Counted from the stretch's first letter, positions 39,586-56,451 are shown. The stretch is DNA of 64,000 bases from Neobacillus mesonae (GCF_023715155.1 NZ_JAMBNQ010000014.1:46088-110087), one strand, 5' to 3'. The notes: a model not told the origin generated them from the sequence alone. Translations and numbers: made by a program.

Positions 39586-39614
39586 GTCAGCCCCGGAAAT
39601 ACCAGGGCTATTTC

Positions 39615-40243
39615 TTATTCATATTGTTTGCTCCACTGTTCGGGACCTTTGCTCCACGACAAAAGGTTTTCCTGATCATTATCACTAATATACCCAATTT
39701 CAATGGCCACCTTGACCAAAGTCGGAAAGTCTGTCAGTGAGCGGCTTTCAATTTTTTCTTTTACAAAAGCTTCCTTTCCCTTTTCGAGTCCATATGTAAA
39801 GATGGAAACTGCCCCCAGGACATTGCAGCCTGCTTCTCTAAGGGCTTCCACAGCAGTAATGACACTGCCGCCTGTAGAAATTAAATCTTCCACTACTACC
39901 ACTTTTTGACCTGGTTGAACTTTACCTTCAATTTGATTGCCTTTTCCATGGCCTTTTGCCTTTGAACGTACATAACACATAGGCTTGTCCATAAGCTCAC
40001 TTACCCATGCAGCATGTGGAATCCCAGCCGTAGCTGTTCCTGCAATCATTTCTGCCTCAGGAAAATGTTCCAAAATCAATTTCTGCAATCCTTTGGCAAT
40101 CTCTTTTCTTACCTTGGGGTAAGAAAGTGTTAAACGGTTATCACAATAAATCGGTGAACGAAGTCCTGAAGTCCAGGTAAATGGTTCATTCGGTTTTAGT
40201 GCAACTGCCTGTATTTCTAATAATTGTCTAGCTATAGCCTCTT

Positions 40244-40247
<4 letters not shown>
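39615..40247 (-). CDS. pyrE: Orotate phosphoribosyltransferase
   Basis: Joins orotate to PRPP to form OMP. It has 210 residues with the PRPP-binding motif [21 protein letters not shown] and the loop lysines in [15 protein letters not shown]. It overlaps pyrF by 4 bases (ATGA) and is last in the operon. Confidence 0.97.
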
Positions 40248-42636
<2,389 letters not shown>

Positions 42637-42640
<4 letters not shown>

Positions 42641-45600
42641 GCCAATACAGCCACCTTTTTCTCTGCCTTCATGGCTTCAGTTGAGAAATTCATTGATTCT
42701 ATTACTTTAAGGATTGCATCAGCTGTATCCAATGAAGTTAAACATGGGACTCCATTTTCAACTGCTTCACGGCGGATTCTAAAGCCATCTCTTTCAGGCT
42801 GCTTTCCTTTGGTTAAAGTGTTGATAATGAACTGTGCTTCTCCGTGATGAATAACATCTAATAATGTCTTTCCTTCAGATCCAATCTTTTCAACGACTTT
42901 TACTTGGAGACCAGCTGATTCCAGTATGGACGCTGTTCCTTTTGTTGCCATTATACGGTATCCGATTGCCGCGAATCTTTCCGCAAGTTTCAGGGCTTCT
43001 TGTTTATCCTTATCGGCAATTGTAAATAAGACTGTACCAAATTTTTGAATTTTTATTCCTGATGCTACCAGCCCTTTATAAAGTGCCTTCTCAAGTGTGA
43101 TATCTTTCCCCATAACTTCACCGGTAGATTTCATTTCTGGTCCTAAGGATATATCTACACTTTTCAGTTTTGCAAACGAGAAGACCGGTACTTTTACATA
43201 AACCCCCTCTTTTTCGGCAGCCAGCCCTGGAGTGTATCCTTGTTCAACAATAGAAGTGCCAAGAATAGCTTTCGTGGCTATTTTTGCCATTGGTATATTT
43301 GTAATTTTGCTCAAGAATGGAACAGTTCTGCTTGAGCGGGGATTCACTTCTAAAACATAAACTTGATCTTCTGATAATACATATTGAATGTTTAACAGAC
43401 CGATAATATTTAATCCTCTTGCTAGTTTTTCCGTATACTCTGCCAATGTTTGCTTAACGGAATCAGATAGTGTCTGCGGCGGATAGACAGCGATTGAATC
43501 ACCGGAATGGACCCCCGCGCGCTCGATATGTTCCATTATTCCCGGAATTAATACATCTTGACCATCACAAATGGCATCAACTTCTATTTCTTTCCCTGTT
43601 AAGTAACGGTCAATCAAAACAGGATGTTCTGGATTAATTTTCACCGCATTTTCCATATAATGAAGAAGTTCTTCCTCATGATAGACAATTTCCATTGCTC
43701 GGCCGCCTAGGACATAGGATGGGCGAACCAGTACAGGATAACCGATTTCTTTTGCTATGATAAGTGCTTCATCAACTGATAATGCCGTTCTGCCTAACGG
43801 CTGCGGGATATTTAATTGTTCTAGCGCCTGTTCAAATTTATCTCTATTCTCAGCACGATCTAGATCTTCAAGGCTGGTTCCTAATATTTTCACTCCATTT
43901 TCTGTAAGCTTTGCAGCCAAATTGATGGCTGTCTGACCGCCAAATTGAACAACAACCCCCATCGGTTGTTCCAAATCGATGATATTCATTACATCTTCAA
44001 TTGTCAGTGGTTCGAAATATAGCTTATCAGAAATACTGAAGTCAGTTGATACAGTTTCTGGGTTGTTATTGATAATGATGGCTTCATAGCCTGCTTCTTT
44101 AATAGCTTTAACAGAATGAACAGTTGCATAATCAAATTCAATCCCTTGACCGATTCGGATTGGACCTGACCCCAGTACAATAACACTTGTTTTGTCCGTT
44201 ACAACGGATTCATTTTCTTCCTCATAGGTACCATAGTAATAAGGTGTTTCAGATTCAAATTCAGCTGCACAGGTATCCACCATTTTATATACAGGAACAA
44301 TGCCTGCTTGTTTGCGAATTCGTATAATATCTGTTTCAGAACTTCCCCAAAGCTGTGCAATTTTTTTATCAGTGAATCCTTTCTGTTTGGCCTCTTTAAG
44401 GATTTCGGAATCGAAGTGATTTTCAGCCAGTTTTGATTCAACCTCAATGATTCCCTGCATTTTGTTTAGGAAGAAGAGATCGATTTTACTCCATTGATGG
44501 ATGGTTTCAATTGAAGTCCCGCGCTTTAATGCTTCTGCAATGTAAAAGAGGCGTTCGTCCCCTGCTTTTTTGATCCGCTTTTCAAGCAATTCCTTATTTA
44601 TTTCACCGGCATCATTTAATTCAAAGTGATAAACTCCTGCCTCAAGGGAACGAATCGCTTTTAACAGTGATTCTTCAAATGTCCGGCCAATTGCCATCAC
44701 TTCACCTGTTGCTTTCATTTGAGTGCCGAGGGAACGGTTCCCTGATTCAAATTTATCAAATGGCCATCTTGGAATTTTCGTTACAACATAGTCAAGGGCA
44801 GGCTCAAAGCTTGCATATGTTTTTCCCGTAACAGGATTTAACATCTCATCAAGAGTCAGTCCAACCGCAATTTTTGCCGCCAGTTTGGCAATGGGATAGC
44901 CCGTAGCTTTTGATGCAAGGGCAGATGAACGGCTTACCCGAGGATTTACTTCAATAATATAATAATTAAAGCTGTATGGGTCTAATGCCAGCTGAACATT
45001 ACAACCGCCTTCTATTCCAAGAGCGCGGATGATTTTTAACGATACATTTCTTAATAATTGATATTCCCTGTCACTTAAGGTTTGGCTTGGGGCGACTACA
45101 ATCGAGTCTCCTGTATGAACGCCGACCGGATCAATATTTTCCATGTTACAAACGACAATAGCATTATCGTTTGAATCCCGCATGACTTCATACTCAATTT
45201 CCTTAAACCCTGCGATACTTTTTTCAAGTAAACACTGATTGACAGGACTGTTTTTCAAACCGCTCAACACAATTTCTTCCAATTCCTTGTAATTGCCGCA
45301 AATACCGCCGCCAGTACCACCCAAGGTATAAGCCGGACGAACAATCACAGGGTAGCCGATAGCATCCACAAACGCTATTGCTTCCTCTAAATTATGGATA
45401 ATAGCACTATCTGGTACAGGCTCTTGTAATTCATTCATTAAGCTGCGGAACAGTTCGCGGTCTTCCGCCTGTTCAATGGCAGTTAATTTTGTGCCCAGGA
45501 TTTCAACATTACATTCCTCAAGTACACCAGAATTGGCTAATTCAACCGTTAAATTAAGACCTGTTTGCCCTCCAAGTGTTCCTAAAATGGCATCAGGACG

Positions 45601-45843
45601 TTCTTTTCGAATAATACGGCTGACAAAATCAAGAGTTAACGGCTCAATATATACTGCATCCGCAATTTCTGTATCCGTCATAATTGTTGCCGGATTAGAG
45701 TTTACAAGGATGACCCTGTAGCCTTCTTCTCTAAGAGCTATACAGGCTTGTGTTCCGGCATAATCAAATTCTGCTGCCTGGCCAATGACGATTGGTCCAG
45801 ATCCAATTACAAGAATGGAGTTAATATCTGTACGTTTAGTCAT
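42637..45843 (-). CDS. carB: Carbamoyl-phosphate synthase, large subunit (pyrimidine-specific)
   Basis: A 1068-residue synthase with two homologous ATP-grasp halves (first from about 1-400, second from about 545-930) and a C-terminal MGS-like regulatory domain. Typical segments: [17 protein letters not shown] and [17 protein letters not shown], one in each half, plus [12 protein letters not shown]. This is the B. subtilis pyrAB type placed inside the pyr operon. It overlaps carA by 8 bases. Confidence 0.97.
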
Positions 45844-46923
45844 GTGCTGCTACCCCCTGTTTATTTTCTACCATCATCTGAAGGAACTGATCAAATAAGC
45901 TGTTTGCATCTTCAGGTCCTGGAGATGCCTCTGGATGATACTGGACAGTGAAGGCTGGATAATCCAAATGCTTTAACCCCTCTATTGTTTCATCGTTCAA
46001 AGCAATATGTGTTACAGCTAATCTTGTTCCTTTAATCGATTCTCTCTCTACAGTATAACCGTGGTTTTGGGCCGTAATGGCCACCTTGCCAGTTGCTAAA
46101 TCTTTCACAGGATGATTTGAACCGCGATGGCCAAACTTCATTTTCACTGTTTCAGCACCGCACGCCAGAGCAAATAGCTGGTGTCCAAGGCAAATTCCAA
46201 AAAGCGGCACTTTCCCTAAGACCCCTCTCAGCATATCTACCGCTTCTGGTACATCTTTCGGGTCCCCAGGCCCATTGGACAGCATTATACCATCAGGACT
46301 TAATTGAAGAATTTCTTCTGCTGTTGTATAGTATGGAACTACGACAACATCACAGCCTCGTTCGTTTAATTCCCTCAATATTCCATGCTTCATGCCAAAA
46401 TCAACAAGGACTACTCTCTTTCCACGCCCAGGACTTGGATAAGGATTTTTCGTTGATACCTGTCTTACTTGGTCAGTCGGAAGGGTTGTCTGACGTAATT
46501 TCTCAATCACTTCAGCGGCATCATGTTCCATACTGCAAATTGCGCCTTTTAGAGTTCCATATTGCCGGATAATTCTTATTAGTTTACGAGTGTCAATGCC
46601 TGCAATACCAGGGATTTTCTTCATTTCAAAGAATTCTCCGATGGTAAACTCACTTCTCCAGTTTGATGGGAAATCTGCCGCTTCTTTCACAATAAATCCT
46701 TTTACTGCGGGATTAATTGTTTCAAAATCATCTCTATTAATTCCATAGTTTCCAATCAACGGGTAAGTAAGGGTTACAATCTGTCCGCAATAAGATGGGT
46801 CTGAAAGAATTTCCTGGTACCCTGTCATTCCTGTATTAAAAACTACTTCACCAATTGTATCAATGCTGCTGCCAAAACCTTCACCAATAAAAACCGTTCC
46901 ATCCTCTAAAATTAGTTGTCTTT

Positions 46924-46927
<4 letters not shown>
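45836..46927 (-). CDS. carA: Carbamoyl-phosphate synthase, small (glutaminase) subunit
   Basis: Supplies ammonia from glutamine to CarB. It has 363 residues: an N-terminal small-subunit domain ([25 protein letters not shown]) and a C-terminal class I amidotransferase with the nucleophile in GICLGHQ and the HPE dyad in [12 protein letters not shown]. The ATG at 46927 overlaps the pyrC stop by 4 bases and is preceded by AAAGGATGTG; a longer frame inside pyrC is rejected. Confidence 0.96.
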
Positions 46928-49177
<2,250 letters not shown>

Positions 49178-49235
49178 CTAATGTAAAATATCCGGAATGC
49201 AGTCTGTACCCGCTAATTCCGATTTACACCCTTAT

Positions 49236-49251
49236 AAGCCTCACTGGACTT
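49236..49251 (-). promoter_or_regulatory. PyrR-binding loop 3 (pyrP-pyrB)
   Basis: AAGTCCAGTGAGGCTT on the minus strand matches the known PyrR anti-antiterminator loop (AGUCCxGxGAGGCU). It lies just after the pyrP stop, with the terminator 65 bases downstream. UMP-bound PyrR is expected to cause termination here. Confidence 0.9.
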
Positions 49252-49270
49252 CTTTTAAAAGGCTGCTTCT

Positions 49271-50578
49271 CTATGCTGTTTTCTTATCTTTATCATTAGA
49301 ATCAAACATATTTTCGCTGACTTGCTGTCTTCCAGGAAGAATGAGATTTAACACTACCCCGAATATGGCGGCCAAAGCCATCCCTTGAATTTGAATATCC
49401 TTAAACGGCAGTTTTAATACTGCTCCACCTACACCGAGTACTAAAATAACCGATGCAATCACCAGGTTTCTTTTATCATCAAAATCAATTTTATTATCAA
49501 CTAACATTCTTAAACCTGATGAAGCGATGATTCCAAATAAAAGAATGGATACCCCTCCCATTACCGGTGTTGGAATACTATGAATGAGTGCTGTAATTTT
49601 CCCGATAAATCCAAAGAGAATGGCAAAGATGGCTGCTCCCGCCAGTACATATACACTGTAAATACGGGTGATTACTAAAACTCCGATATTTTCACCGTAT
49701 GTTGTTTTTGGCGGACCACCGATTAACGCCGATATGATAGATCCTGTTCCGTCACCAAGTATGGACCTGTGCAGGCCAGGGTCTTTAATATAGTTACGTC
49801 CAACAATATCGCTTAGTATAAGCTGGTGGCCGATGTGTTCAGAAATGGTAACTATCGCAACCGGCACGATAAGCCAAAAGATATCCCAAGTAAATTGCAC
49901 CTTATAGCTTACAAACGGGATAATAAAGTGCGGCATTTCAAACCAATGAGCCTTGAGTACTGGTTCAAAATCGACAACTCCAACGATTAGAGCATAAACA
50001 TAACCAATGATGATTCCGGCTAAAATTGGAATTGTGCTCAATAATTTTTTCGCAAAGACTGAGAAGATAATCGTCACAGCTAGTGTAACCAGTGCTACAG
50101 AAAAATGAAGCATACTATATTTTCCGGCCGCATTTTGAGTAGCCATATTCACCGCTGTCCCGGAGAGAGACAAACCAATTACAATAATAACCGGTCCAAC
50201 CACAATCGGCGGAAGTATATTCATGATCCAGCGGTACCCGGCTTTTCGAATAATTAGTGCAATCATTCCATAAACAAGGCCAACCAGGAAGGTACCAACC
50301 ATTGCTGTACCAGGCCCAAAAGAATCATTCATAAGTTTAATTGGTACAATATAGGCAAATGATGATCCTAGGTATGCTGGAACTTGAAATTTCGTGATAA
50401 GCAGGAAGGCCAATGTCCCCAGACCACTAGATATCAAGGCAATTGCTGGGTCTAAACCGACCAGGTACGGAACAAGAATTGTTGAACCGAACATAGCGAA
50501 TAAATGCTGAATACTTAATGTTATCCATTGGGATGACTTAGGTTTATCATGTACGTCTAAGATAGGCTGATTAGTCAT
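49271..50578 (-). CDS. pyrP: Uracil permease PyrP
   Basis: NCS2/UraA-family proton symporter for uracil, 435 residues with about 14 membrane segments. The family signature regions QHLFAMFGSTILVP, SSFAYIVP and the acidic substrate helix (TISEHIGHQLILSDIVG) are visible, as is GGPPKTTYGENIGV. It is flanked on both sides by PyrR attenuators, matching uracil salvage under UMP control. Confidence 0.96.
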   Translation of the reverse strand: MTNQPILDVHDKPKSSQWITLSIQHLFAMFGSTILVPYLVGLDPAIALISSGLGTLAFLLITKFQVPAYLGSSFAYIVPIKLMNDSFGPGTAMVGTFLVGLVYGMIALIIRKAGYRWIMNILPPIVVGPVIIVIGLSLSGTAVNMATQNAAGKYSMLHFSVALVTLAVTIIFSVFAKKLLSTIPILAGIIIGYVYALIVGVVDFEPVLKAHWFEMPHFIIPFVSYKVQFTWDIFWLIVPVAIVTISEHIGHQLILSDIVGRNYIKDPGLHRSILGDGTGSIISALIGGPPKTTYGENIGVLVITRIYSVYVLAGAAIFAILFGFIGKITALIHSIPTPVMGGVSILLFGIIASSGLRMLVDNKIDFDDKRNLVIASVILVLGVGGAVLKLPFKDIQIQGMALAAIFGVVLNLILPGRQQVSENMFDSNDKDKKTA

Positions 50579-50632
50579 TTTTTTCTCCCCTAATTTTATT
50601 ATGTTTTTCTTATTTTCTTCAATTGCTGCAAT

Positions 50633-50667
50633 AAAAAACCCTCTTTGTTTAATCTGTACAAAGAGGG
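50633..50667 (-). terminator. PyrR-controlled terminator before pyrP
   Basis: CCCTCTTTGT and ACAAAGAGGG form a perfect 10-bp stem followed by TTTTTTATT on the minus strand, 55 bases before pyrP. Confidence 0.9.
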
Positions 50668-50705
50668 CACGGAGAATCTGATTTAACCGCCATATCCCCC
50701 TTTGT

Positions 50706-50721
50706 CAGACTCACAGGACTG
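50706..50721 (-). promoter_or_regulatory. PyrR-binding loop 2 (pyrR-pyrP)
   Basis: CAGTCCTGTGAGTCTG on the minus strand is a good match to the PyrR loop with GAGUCU in place of GAGGCU. It lies just after pyrR. Confidence 0.88.
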
Positions 50722-50739
50722 CATTTAAAAGGGTATTAT

Positions 50740-51282
<543 letters not shown>

Positions 51283-51326
51283 TTATGTCACCTTCTTTTT
51301 AAAAACTAAAGCTATGTTAAACTTGG

Positions 51327-51507
51327 CTGTTGATTTTCGCTCCACAAGGAAGTCTTCGTCAGCATAGGCATCGCACGGCTAAAAGCGATAGCTTTTAGAA
51401 GGAGGCACAAGCGGTTTGCGGGCGTTCCGTGGAGCCTCCTCGGCGCTAACGCCTGCTGGGTCTCCCCTGGCACGTACTCCCGCAGTGCCTCCCACTACAA
51501 TCAACAG
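51327..51507. repeat. MITE-like repeat, family B, inside the pyrR leader
   Basis: CTGTTGATT (51327-51335) and AATCAACAG (51499-51507) are perfect 9-bp terminal inverted repeats of a 181-bp element. The interior contains AAAAGCGATAGCTTTTAG and the family B blocks GTGGAGCCTCCTCGGCG and GGTCTCCCCTGGCACGTACTCCC. It is transcribed as part of the pyr leader, after the terminator and before the pyrR start. Confidence 0.75.
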
Positions 51508-51549
51508 GGTTATAAAAAAATCACCCCCGCTCTTTAACAGAGCCAAAAC

Positions 51550-51582
51550 TTAAAAACCTCTCACCGTCGGCGGCGAGAGGTA
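51550..51582 (-). terminator. PyrR-controlled leader terminator before pyrR
   Basis: CCTCTCGCCGCC and GGTGAGAGG form a GC-rich stem followed by TTTTTAAG on the minus strand. Confidence 0.9.
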
Positions 51583-51630
51583 TACAGGTTTTGTAAATAT
51601 GAGCAAATGCTCAACTAACCGTTTCCTTCC

Positions 51631-51647
51631 CAGCCTCACGGGACTGA
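51631..51647 (-). promoter_or_regulatory. PyrR-binding loop 1 (operon leader)
   Basis: TCAGTCCCGTGAGGCTG on the minus strand matches the PyrR recognition loop closely. It starts about 25 bases after the likely transcription start. Confidence 0.92.
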
Positions 51648-51674
51648 TTTTAAAGGACTTATTCAACTAAGGCA

Positions 51675-51703
51675 ATCTTACTTTAAAATAATGAGAATGT
51701 CAA
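51675..51703 (-). promoter_or_regulatory. Sigma-A promoter of the pyr operon
   Basis: A perfect TTGACA (51698-51703) and TAAGAT (51675-51680) are 17 bases apart on the minus strand. The -35 overlaps the rluD stop codon. Confidence 0.8.
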
Positions 51704-52611
51704 TGATTTTTTCTTAGGTCATGTAGAAGTTTTTCCATATCCTCGGGAAGAGGAGCCTCAAATTCAAGATATTCATTTGTTCTCGGATGGATAAATCCAA
51801 GTACACCTGCATGCAGAGCCTGTCCATCTATATGGAGTGTTTTCTTAGGACCATACTTAGGATCACCTGCAAGCGGATAACCAATGTATTTCATATGAAC
51901 ACGAATTTGATGGGTCCTTCCGGTTTCTAACTGACATTCAACAAACGTAAAGTCTTTAAACCTTTCGAGCACATGAAAATGTGTAACAGCATGTTTCCCT
52001 TTGTCCACAACAGCCATGCTTTGTCTGTCTTTGCTGTCTCTGCCCAGCGGAGCATCAATTGTACCAAAATCGTGCGGAATGACACCGTGGACAATCGCCT
52101 TATATTTTCTGGTAACCGTTTTTTCAACCAGCTGATTCACAAGGCTCTCATGGGCCTTGTCATTCTTTGCGACCATTAACAATCCTGTTGTATCTTTATC
52201 AATCCGATGTACAATTCCCGGTCTTAATACTCCATTAATACCGGACAAATCCTTACAATGTGCCATTATTCCGTTCACCAAAGTCCCTGTCATATGCCCT
52301 GGTGCAGGATGGACAACCATTCCTCTTGGTTTATTGACAACTAAAACATCTTTATCCTCGTAATATATATCCAGATCCATTTCTTCAGGAATAACATCCA
52401 GTTCCTCTGGTTCTGGAATTGAAATGACAATTTGATCATTTATATTACACTTATAATTGGTCTTTACGGGTTTTCCATTCACAAGAACATGACTATCTTT
52501 AATCCATTGCTGAACCTGTGTCCTTGACCATTCATGATCTAATCCAGAAATAACCTTATCAACGCGGTCACCCTGTTGTTCATTAAGAACGATGTGTTCC
52601 ATTTTTTCCAT
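51700..52611 (-). CDS. rluD: RluD-family 23S rRNA pseudouridine synthase (YlyB)
   Basis: A 303-residue pseudouridine synthase with an N-terminal S4 RNA-binding domain (about 15-75, [12 protein letters not shown]) and the catalytic domain with [16 protein letters not shown] (catalytic Asp), followed by [12 protein letters not shown]. The ATG at 52611 is chosen because AAGGAGAAAGCCT precedes it; it overlaps the lspA end by 29 bases. The exact uridines modified cannot be told from sequence. Confidence 0.94.
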   Translation of the reverse strand: MEKMEHIVLNEQQGDRVDKVISGLDHEWSRTQVQQWIKDSHVLVNGKPVKTNYKCNINDQIVISIPEPEELDVIPEEMDLDIYYEDKDVLVVNKPRGMVVHPAPGHMTGTLVNGIMAHCKDLSGINGVLRPGIVHRIDKDTTGLLMVAKNDKAHESLVNQLVEKTVTRKYKAIVHGVIPHDFGTIDAPLGRDSKDRQSMAVVDKGKHAVTHFHVLERFKDFTFVECQLETGRTHQIRVHMKYIGYPLAGDPKYGPKKTLHIDGQALHAGVLGFIHPRTNEYLEFEAPLPEDMEKLLHDLRKNH

Positions 52612-53074
52612 AGGCTTTCTCCTTAGAACTTCTTTCTTCAAGAAGCATTTGAATCATCAGTAATATAACTCCAATGCACAATGCTGAATCTGCAATATTA
52701 AATACAGGAAAATTGTAGCTGAAAATAAAGGTATGAATAAAATCGACAACCTCTTTACGAATGACGCGATCAATAAAGTTCCCAATTGCACCGCCCAGCA
52801 TTAAGGCGAGCGAAACACCTAACAGCCATTTTCCTTTTGCCGCTTTTTGCAGGTAATACACAATTCCAATAATGACAACAATGGTAATAACGTAAAAAAG
52901 CCACATTTGTCCCTGAAGAATTCCCCAGGCAGCCCCTTGGTTACGATGAGAGGTAATATATAAAACATTGTCAATAACTGGGATGCTTTCCCCTAAATAC
53001 ATTTTGTGTTCAATTAACCATTTTGTTAACTGGTCTAAAAAAATAACAAAAAGTGCGATTAAATAATAATACAC
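52583..53074 (-). CDS. lspA: Lipoprotein signal peptidase
   Basis: Aspartic protease that cleaves prolipoprotein signal peptides in the membrane. It has four membrane segments and both catalytic aspartates, in [15 protein letters not shown] and [15 protein letters not shown] start at 53074 ([25 protein letters not shown] upstream) gives 163 residues and matches B. subtilis alignment; an ATG at 53092 is also possible. The C-terminal tail [13 protein letters not shown] overlaps rluD. Confidence 0.94.
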   Translation of the reverse strand: MYYYLIALFVIFLDQLTKWLIEHKMYLGESIPVIDNVLYITSHRNQGAAWGILQGQMWLFYVITIVVIIGIVYYLQKAAKGKWLLGVSLALMLGGAIGNFIDRVIRKEVVDFIHTFIFSYNFPVFNIADSALCIGVILLMIQMLLEERSSKEKAYGKNGTHRS

Positions 53075-53191
53075 TAAAAAATACCCCCACATTAACCTGA
53101 CATTCCAGTCCCCGGCAAAAATCGCCGGAAGCTTATGCATATCTTCTTAGAATTTTAGCATATTTAATCGCAAAACAACAATGGGACATTA

Positions 53192-53485
53192 TTAAAATGG
53201 TGTTAGGATAGGTTTTTTATAAAAGGTTTCTACATTTTCGGAGTCTTTGAGTGTTTTTACGGTAGGAATCATATGTAATAAATCTTCCGGAAGAAGTTCA
53301 CCGGACATCTCACATTGACCATATTTTCCGTTTTCAATTTTAGCAAGGGCATTGTCTACATCTTCTAATTCCGCTTTCAAAATTACGGCTAACCAGTCGC
53401 TTTTATCCTTTTTCTTTAATGATTGTTCAAGTTCTAATTTCGTTTGACGGAGTTCCAAAAACATCTTTTCCTGCAAAGCATTCAT
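53192..53485 (-). CDS. ylyA: YlyA-like DksA/TraR-type protein
   Basis: A 97-residue protein between ileS and lspA, the position of B. subtilis ylyA, an RNA-polymerase-binding protein that tunes sigma-G-dependent germination genes. It shows a coiled N-terminal half (EKMFLELRQTKLELEQSLKK) and a truncated DksA-like end, ALAKIENGKYGQCEMSGELLPEDLL, that resembles the DksA finger region but keeps just one cysteine. It is shorter than the B. subtilis protein. ACGGAGGTAATGACATA precedes the ATG. A forespore-type promoter candidate lies upstream. Confidence 0.8.
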   Translation of the reverse strand: MNALQEKMFLELRQTKLELEQSLKKKDKSDWLAVILKAELEDVDNALAKIENGKYGQCEMSGELLPEDLLHMIPTVKTLKDSENVETFYKKPILTPF

Positions 53486-53516
53486 TATGTCATTACCTCC
53501 GTTTCATCATTTGTTT

Positions 53517-53545
53517 TATTTTGTCCGCTTCATTTATGCGTACAC
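53517..53545 (-). promoter_or_regulatory. Possible sigma-F/G-type promoter of ylyA
   Basis: GTGTA (53541-53545) and GGACAAAATA (53517-53526) are 14 bases apart on the minus strand. The -10 matches the sigma-F consensus (GGnrAnAnTw) at nearly all positions. Sigma-G dependence is known for B. subtilis ylyA. Confidence 0.45.
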
Positions 53546-53594
53546 TACAAAACATTTGACATCATGAACAACAATTAACGGAGAAGGAAAAAAT

Positions 53595-53621
53595 TAAAAG
53601 CCCCTGAAATGACAGGGGCCT
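53595..53621 (-). terminator. Terminator after ileS
   Basis: GGCCCCTG and CAGGGGCTTTT form a strong stem on the minus strand followed by AATTTTTT, directly after the ileS stop. Confidence 0.85.
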
Positions 53622-53626
53622 ATTAT

Positions 53627-56398
53627 TTATGAATTATGAGAATAATTTTCTTTTACAACATGTGCGCAGCGAGGGCAAAGTGCAGGATGTTCAGGGTCTT
53701 TCCCGACATCTGGTGTAACAATCCAGCAGCGTTCACATGTCTCACCTTCAGCTTTGGTTACCACGATTGCTGCAGAGTCAAACTTTAATGCATCTTCAGG
53801 TGCCGCCTCATAAAATCCAGCAACTTCAAAACCAGAAACAATAAATAGCTGTGTTAAGCTTTCGTCAATAGAATCTAAAAGAGCCTTGGTCTTTTCATTT
53901 ACATATAATGTTACTTTAGCTGTTAATGATTTACCAATCACTTTAGCATTCCGCGCTTCTTCAAGGGCTTTTAATACATCATCACGAAGTTTCATAAATT
54001 CTGACCATTTTTCTTCTAAAGCCTTTGCACCTTCAAGCTCTTGATATTCCGGCATATCAGTTAATTGCACACTTTCCTCTTGAACACCAGGGATATATTT
54101 CCATACTTCGTCCGCTGTATGGGAAAGAATCGGTGAAACAAGTTTTGTAAGCGAAACTAATGATTCATATAGTACAGTTTGAATTGCACGACGCTCATGA
54201 TTATCTTTTGCTTCGATATATAAAACATCCTTAGCAAAGTCTAAGTAGAAGGCACTTAAATCAAGTGTACAGAAATTATTAACAGCATGATAGATGCCAG
54301 AGTAATCATAATTTTCATAAGCATTTCGTACATATTTAACCAGCTTATTTAATTTTACAAGCATAAATTGGTCTACTTCACGCAGGTCCTTATAGGCCAA
54401 TTTATCTTTTTCCGGATCAAACTCAGCTAGGTTCCCTAATAGGAATCGGAACGTATTACGGATTTTACGATAAACCTCCGCAACTTGTTTTAAGATAGAA
54501 TCAGATACGCGTACATCTGCCTGGTAATCAACAGATGCAACCCATAATCTCAGAATATCTGCACCTAATTGATTCATTACTTTTGCAGGAACGACGACAT
54601 TTCCTAATGATTTACTCATTTTTCTTCCTTCACCATCTAATGCAAAGCCATGGCTTAATACACCTTTGTACGGTGCCTTGCCTGTTACAGCAACTGCAGT
54701 GGATAACGATGAGTTAAACCAACCGCGGTATTGGTCAGACCCTTCAAGATAAAGATCTGCAGGACGAACTAAATCTTCCCTTTCTAAAAGAACTGCTTGA
54801 TGTGAGGACCCAGAGTCAAACCATACATCCATGATATCTGTTTCTTTCGTAAATTCTCCGTTTGGACTTCCTGGATGAGTAAAACCTTCTGGAAGCAGTT
54901 CTTTTGCTTCACGCTCAAACCAGACATTTGATCCATACTGGCGGAAAAGGTCAGAAATATGATTAATGGTTTCATCTGTAATGATTTCTTCACCATTTTC
55001 AGCATAGAATACCGGGATTGGCACACCCCATACACGCTGTCTTGAAATACACCAGTCACCACGATCACGAATCATATTAAACAGTCGTGTTTCTCCCCAA
55101 GCAGGAACCCACTTGGTTTCTTTAACTGCTTCAAGCAATTGTTCACGAAAATCTTTAATTGAAGCAAACCATTGGGCTGTTGCACGGAAAATAACCGGCT
55201 TTTTGGTTCTCCAGTCATGTGGATAGGAGTGGGTGATAAATGAAAGTTTTAACAATGCGCCTTTTTCTTCGAGCTTTTGGCCAATAGCTTTATTGGCATC
55301 TTCAATGAATAACCCCTCAAATCCAGGTGCCTCACTTGTCATACATCCTTTTTCATCAACAGGTGCTAAAACATCTAATCCATATTTTTGTCCTACAATG
55401 AAGTCGTCTTCCCCGTGTCCAGGAGCTGTATGAACGCAGCCTGTACCTGCATCTGTCGTTACATGTTCCCCTAGCATCACCAATGAATCCCGGCCATACA
55501 ATGGATGGCTGGCAACAATATATTCTAAATCAGAACCTTTTACTTTTTGTAAAACTTCAACATTTTCCCAGCCAATCTCTTTTGTAACTGACTCAAGCAG
55601 ACTTTCTGCAACTAAATATTTATGACCGTTAACAGCAGCTGTTACATAAGTAAGATCAGGATGGACTGAAATACCTAGGTTCGCTGGAATGGTCCACGGT
55701 GTAGTTGTCCAGATTACAATTTCTGTATCCTCGTCTAGGACACCCTTGCCGTCTTTTACCTTAAACGCTACATAAATGGATGGCGAGCGTTTATCCTTGT
55801 ATTCAATTTCAGCTTCAGCAAGAGCAGACTCACTGGAAGGAGACCAATATACAGGCTTAAGACCTTTATAAATATAGCCTTTCTTCGCCATTTCTCCAAA
55901 AACCTTAATTTGTTGTGCCTCATATTCAGGTTTAAGCGTGATATATGGGTTATCCCAATCTCCTCTTACTCCCAAACGTTTAAACTGTGTCCGCTGATTA
56001 TCAATTTGCTGGTAGGCATATTCTTCACAAAGCTTACGGAATTCAGCAACAGACATTTCTTTTCTCTTTACACCTTTATTGGTTAATGCCTGTTCAATTG
56101 GCAGCCCATGTGTATCCCAACCAGGTACATAGGGTGCATGATATCCAGTCATTGATTTATGGCGAACGATAATATCCTTCAAAATTTTATTTAAAGCGTG
56201 ACCCATATGGATATCACCATTTGCATATGGCGGTCCATCATGGAGAACAAACATCGGTCGTCCTTTTGTACGCTCTTGAACTTTTTGATAAATATTCATT
56301 TCTTCCCATTTAGCCTGCATTTCAGGTTCCCGCTTTGGAAGATTGCCACGCATTGGAAACTCTGTTTTCGGCATTAACAACGTTTCTTTATATTCCAT
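53627..56398 (-). CDS. ileS: Isoleucyl-tRNA synthetase
   Basis: Class I synthetase of 923 residues. HMGH (variant HIGH) in [11 protein letters not shown] at about 65, the CP1 editing domain ([21 protein letters not shown]-type [15 protein letters not shown]), and the second nucleotide motif KMSKSLGN. The C-terminal zinc site has CERCW and CPRC. TGGAGGAAGAAAA precedes the ATG. Expression is controlled by the T-box leader upstream. Confidence 0.98.
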   Translation of the reverse strand: MEYKETLLMPKTEFPMRGNLPKREPEMQAKWEEMNIYQKVQERTKGRPMFVLHDGPPYANGDIHMGHALNKILKDIIVRHKSMTGYHAPYVPGWDTHGLPIEQALTNKGVKRKEMSVAEFRKLCEEYAYQQIDNQRTQFKRLGVRGDWDNPYITLKPEYEAQQIKVFGEMAKKGYIYKGLKPVYWSPSSESALAEAEIEYKDKRSPSIYVAFKVKDGKGVLDEDTEIVIWTTTPWTIPANLGISVHPDLTYVTAAVNGHKYLVAESLLESVTKEIGWENVEVLQKVKGSDLEYIVASHPLYGRDSLVMLGEHVTTDAGTGCVHTAPGHGEDDFIVGQKYGLDVLAPVDEKGCMTSEAPGFEGLFIEDANKAIGQKLEEKGALLKLSFITHSYPHDWRTKKPVIFRATAQWFASIKDFREQLLEAVKETKWVPAWGETRLFNMIRDRGDWCISRQRVWGVPIPVFYAENGEEIITDETINHISDLFRQYGSNVWFEREAKELLPEGFTHPGSPNGEFTKETDIMDVWFDSGSSHQAVLLEREDLVRPADLYLEGSDQYRGWFNSSLSTAVAVTGKAPYKGVLSHGFALDGEGRKMSKSLGNVVVPAKVMNQLGADILRLWVASVDYQADVRVSDSILKQVAEVYRKIRNTFRFLLGNLAEFDPEKDKLAYKDLREVDQFMLVKLNKLVKYVRNAYENYDYSGIYHAVNNFCTLDLSAFYLDFAKDVLYIEAKDNHERRAIQTVLYESLVSLTKLVSPILSHTADEVWKYIPGVQEESVQLTDMPEYQELEGAKALEEKWSEFMKLRDDVLKALEEARNAKVIGKSLTAKVTLYVNEKTKALLDSIDESLTQLFIVSGFEVAGFYEAAPEDALKFDSAAIVVTKAEGETCERCWIVTPDVGKDPEHPALCPRCAHVVKENYSHNS

Positions 56399-56451
56399 TT
56401 TTCTTCCTCCATTAGCTTCTATTTGAATAGAATAGATATTTAAGTATTAAA

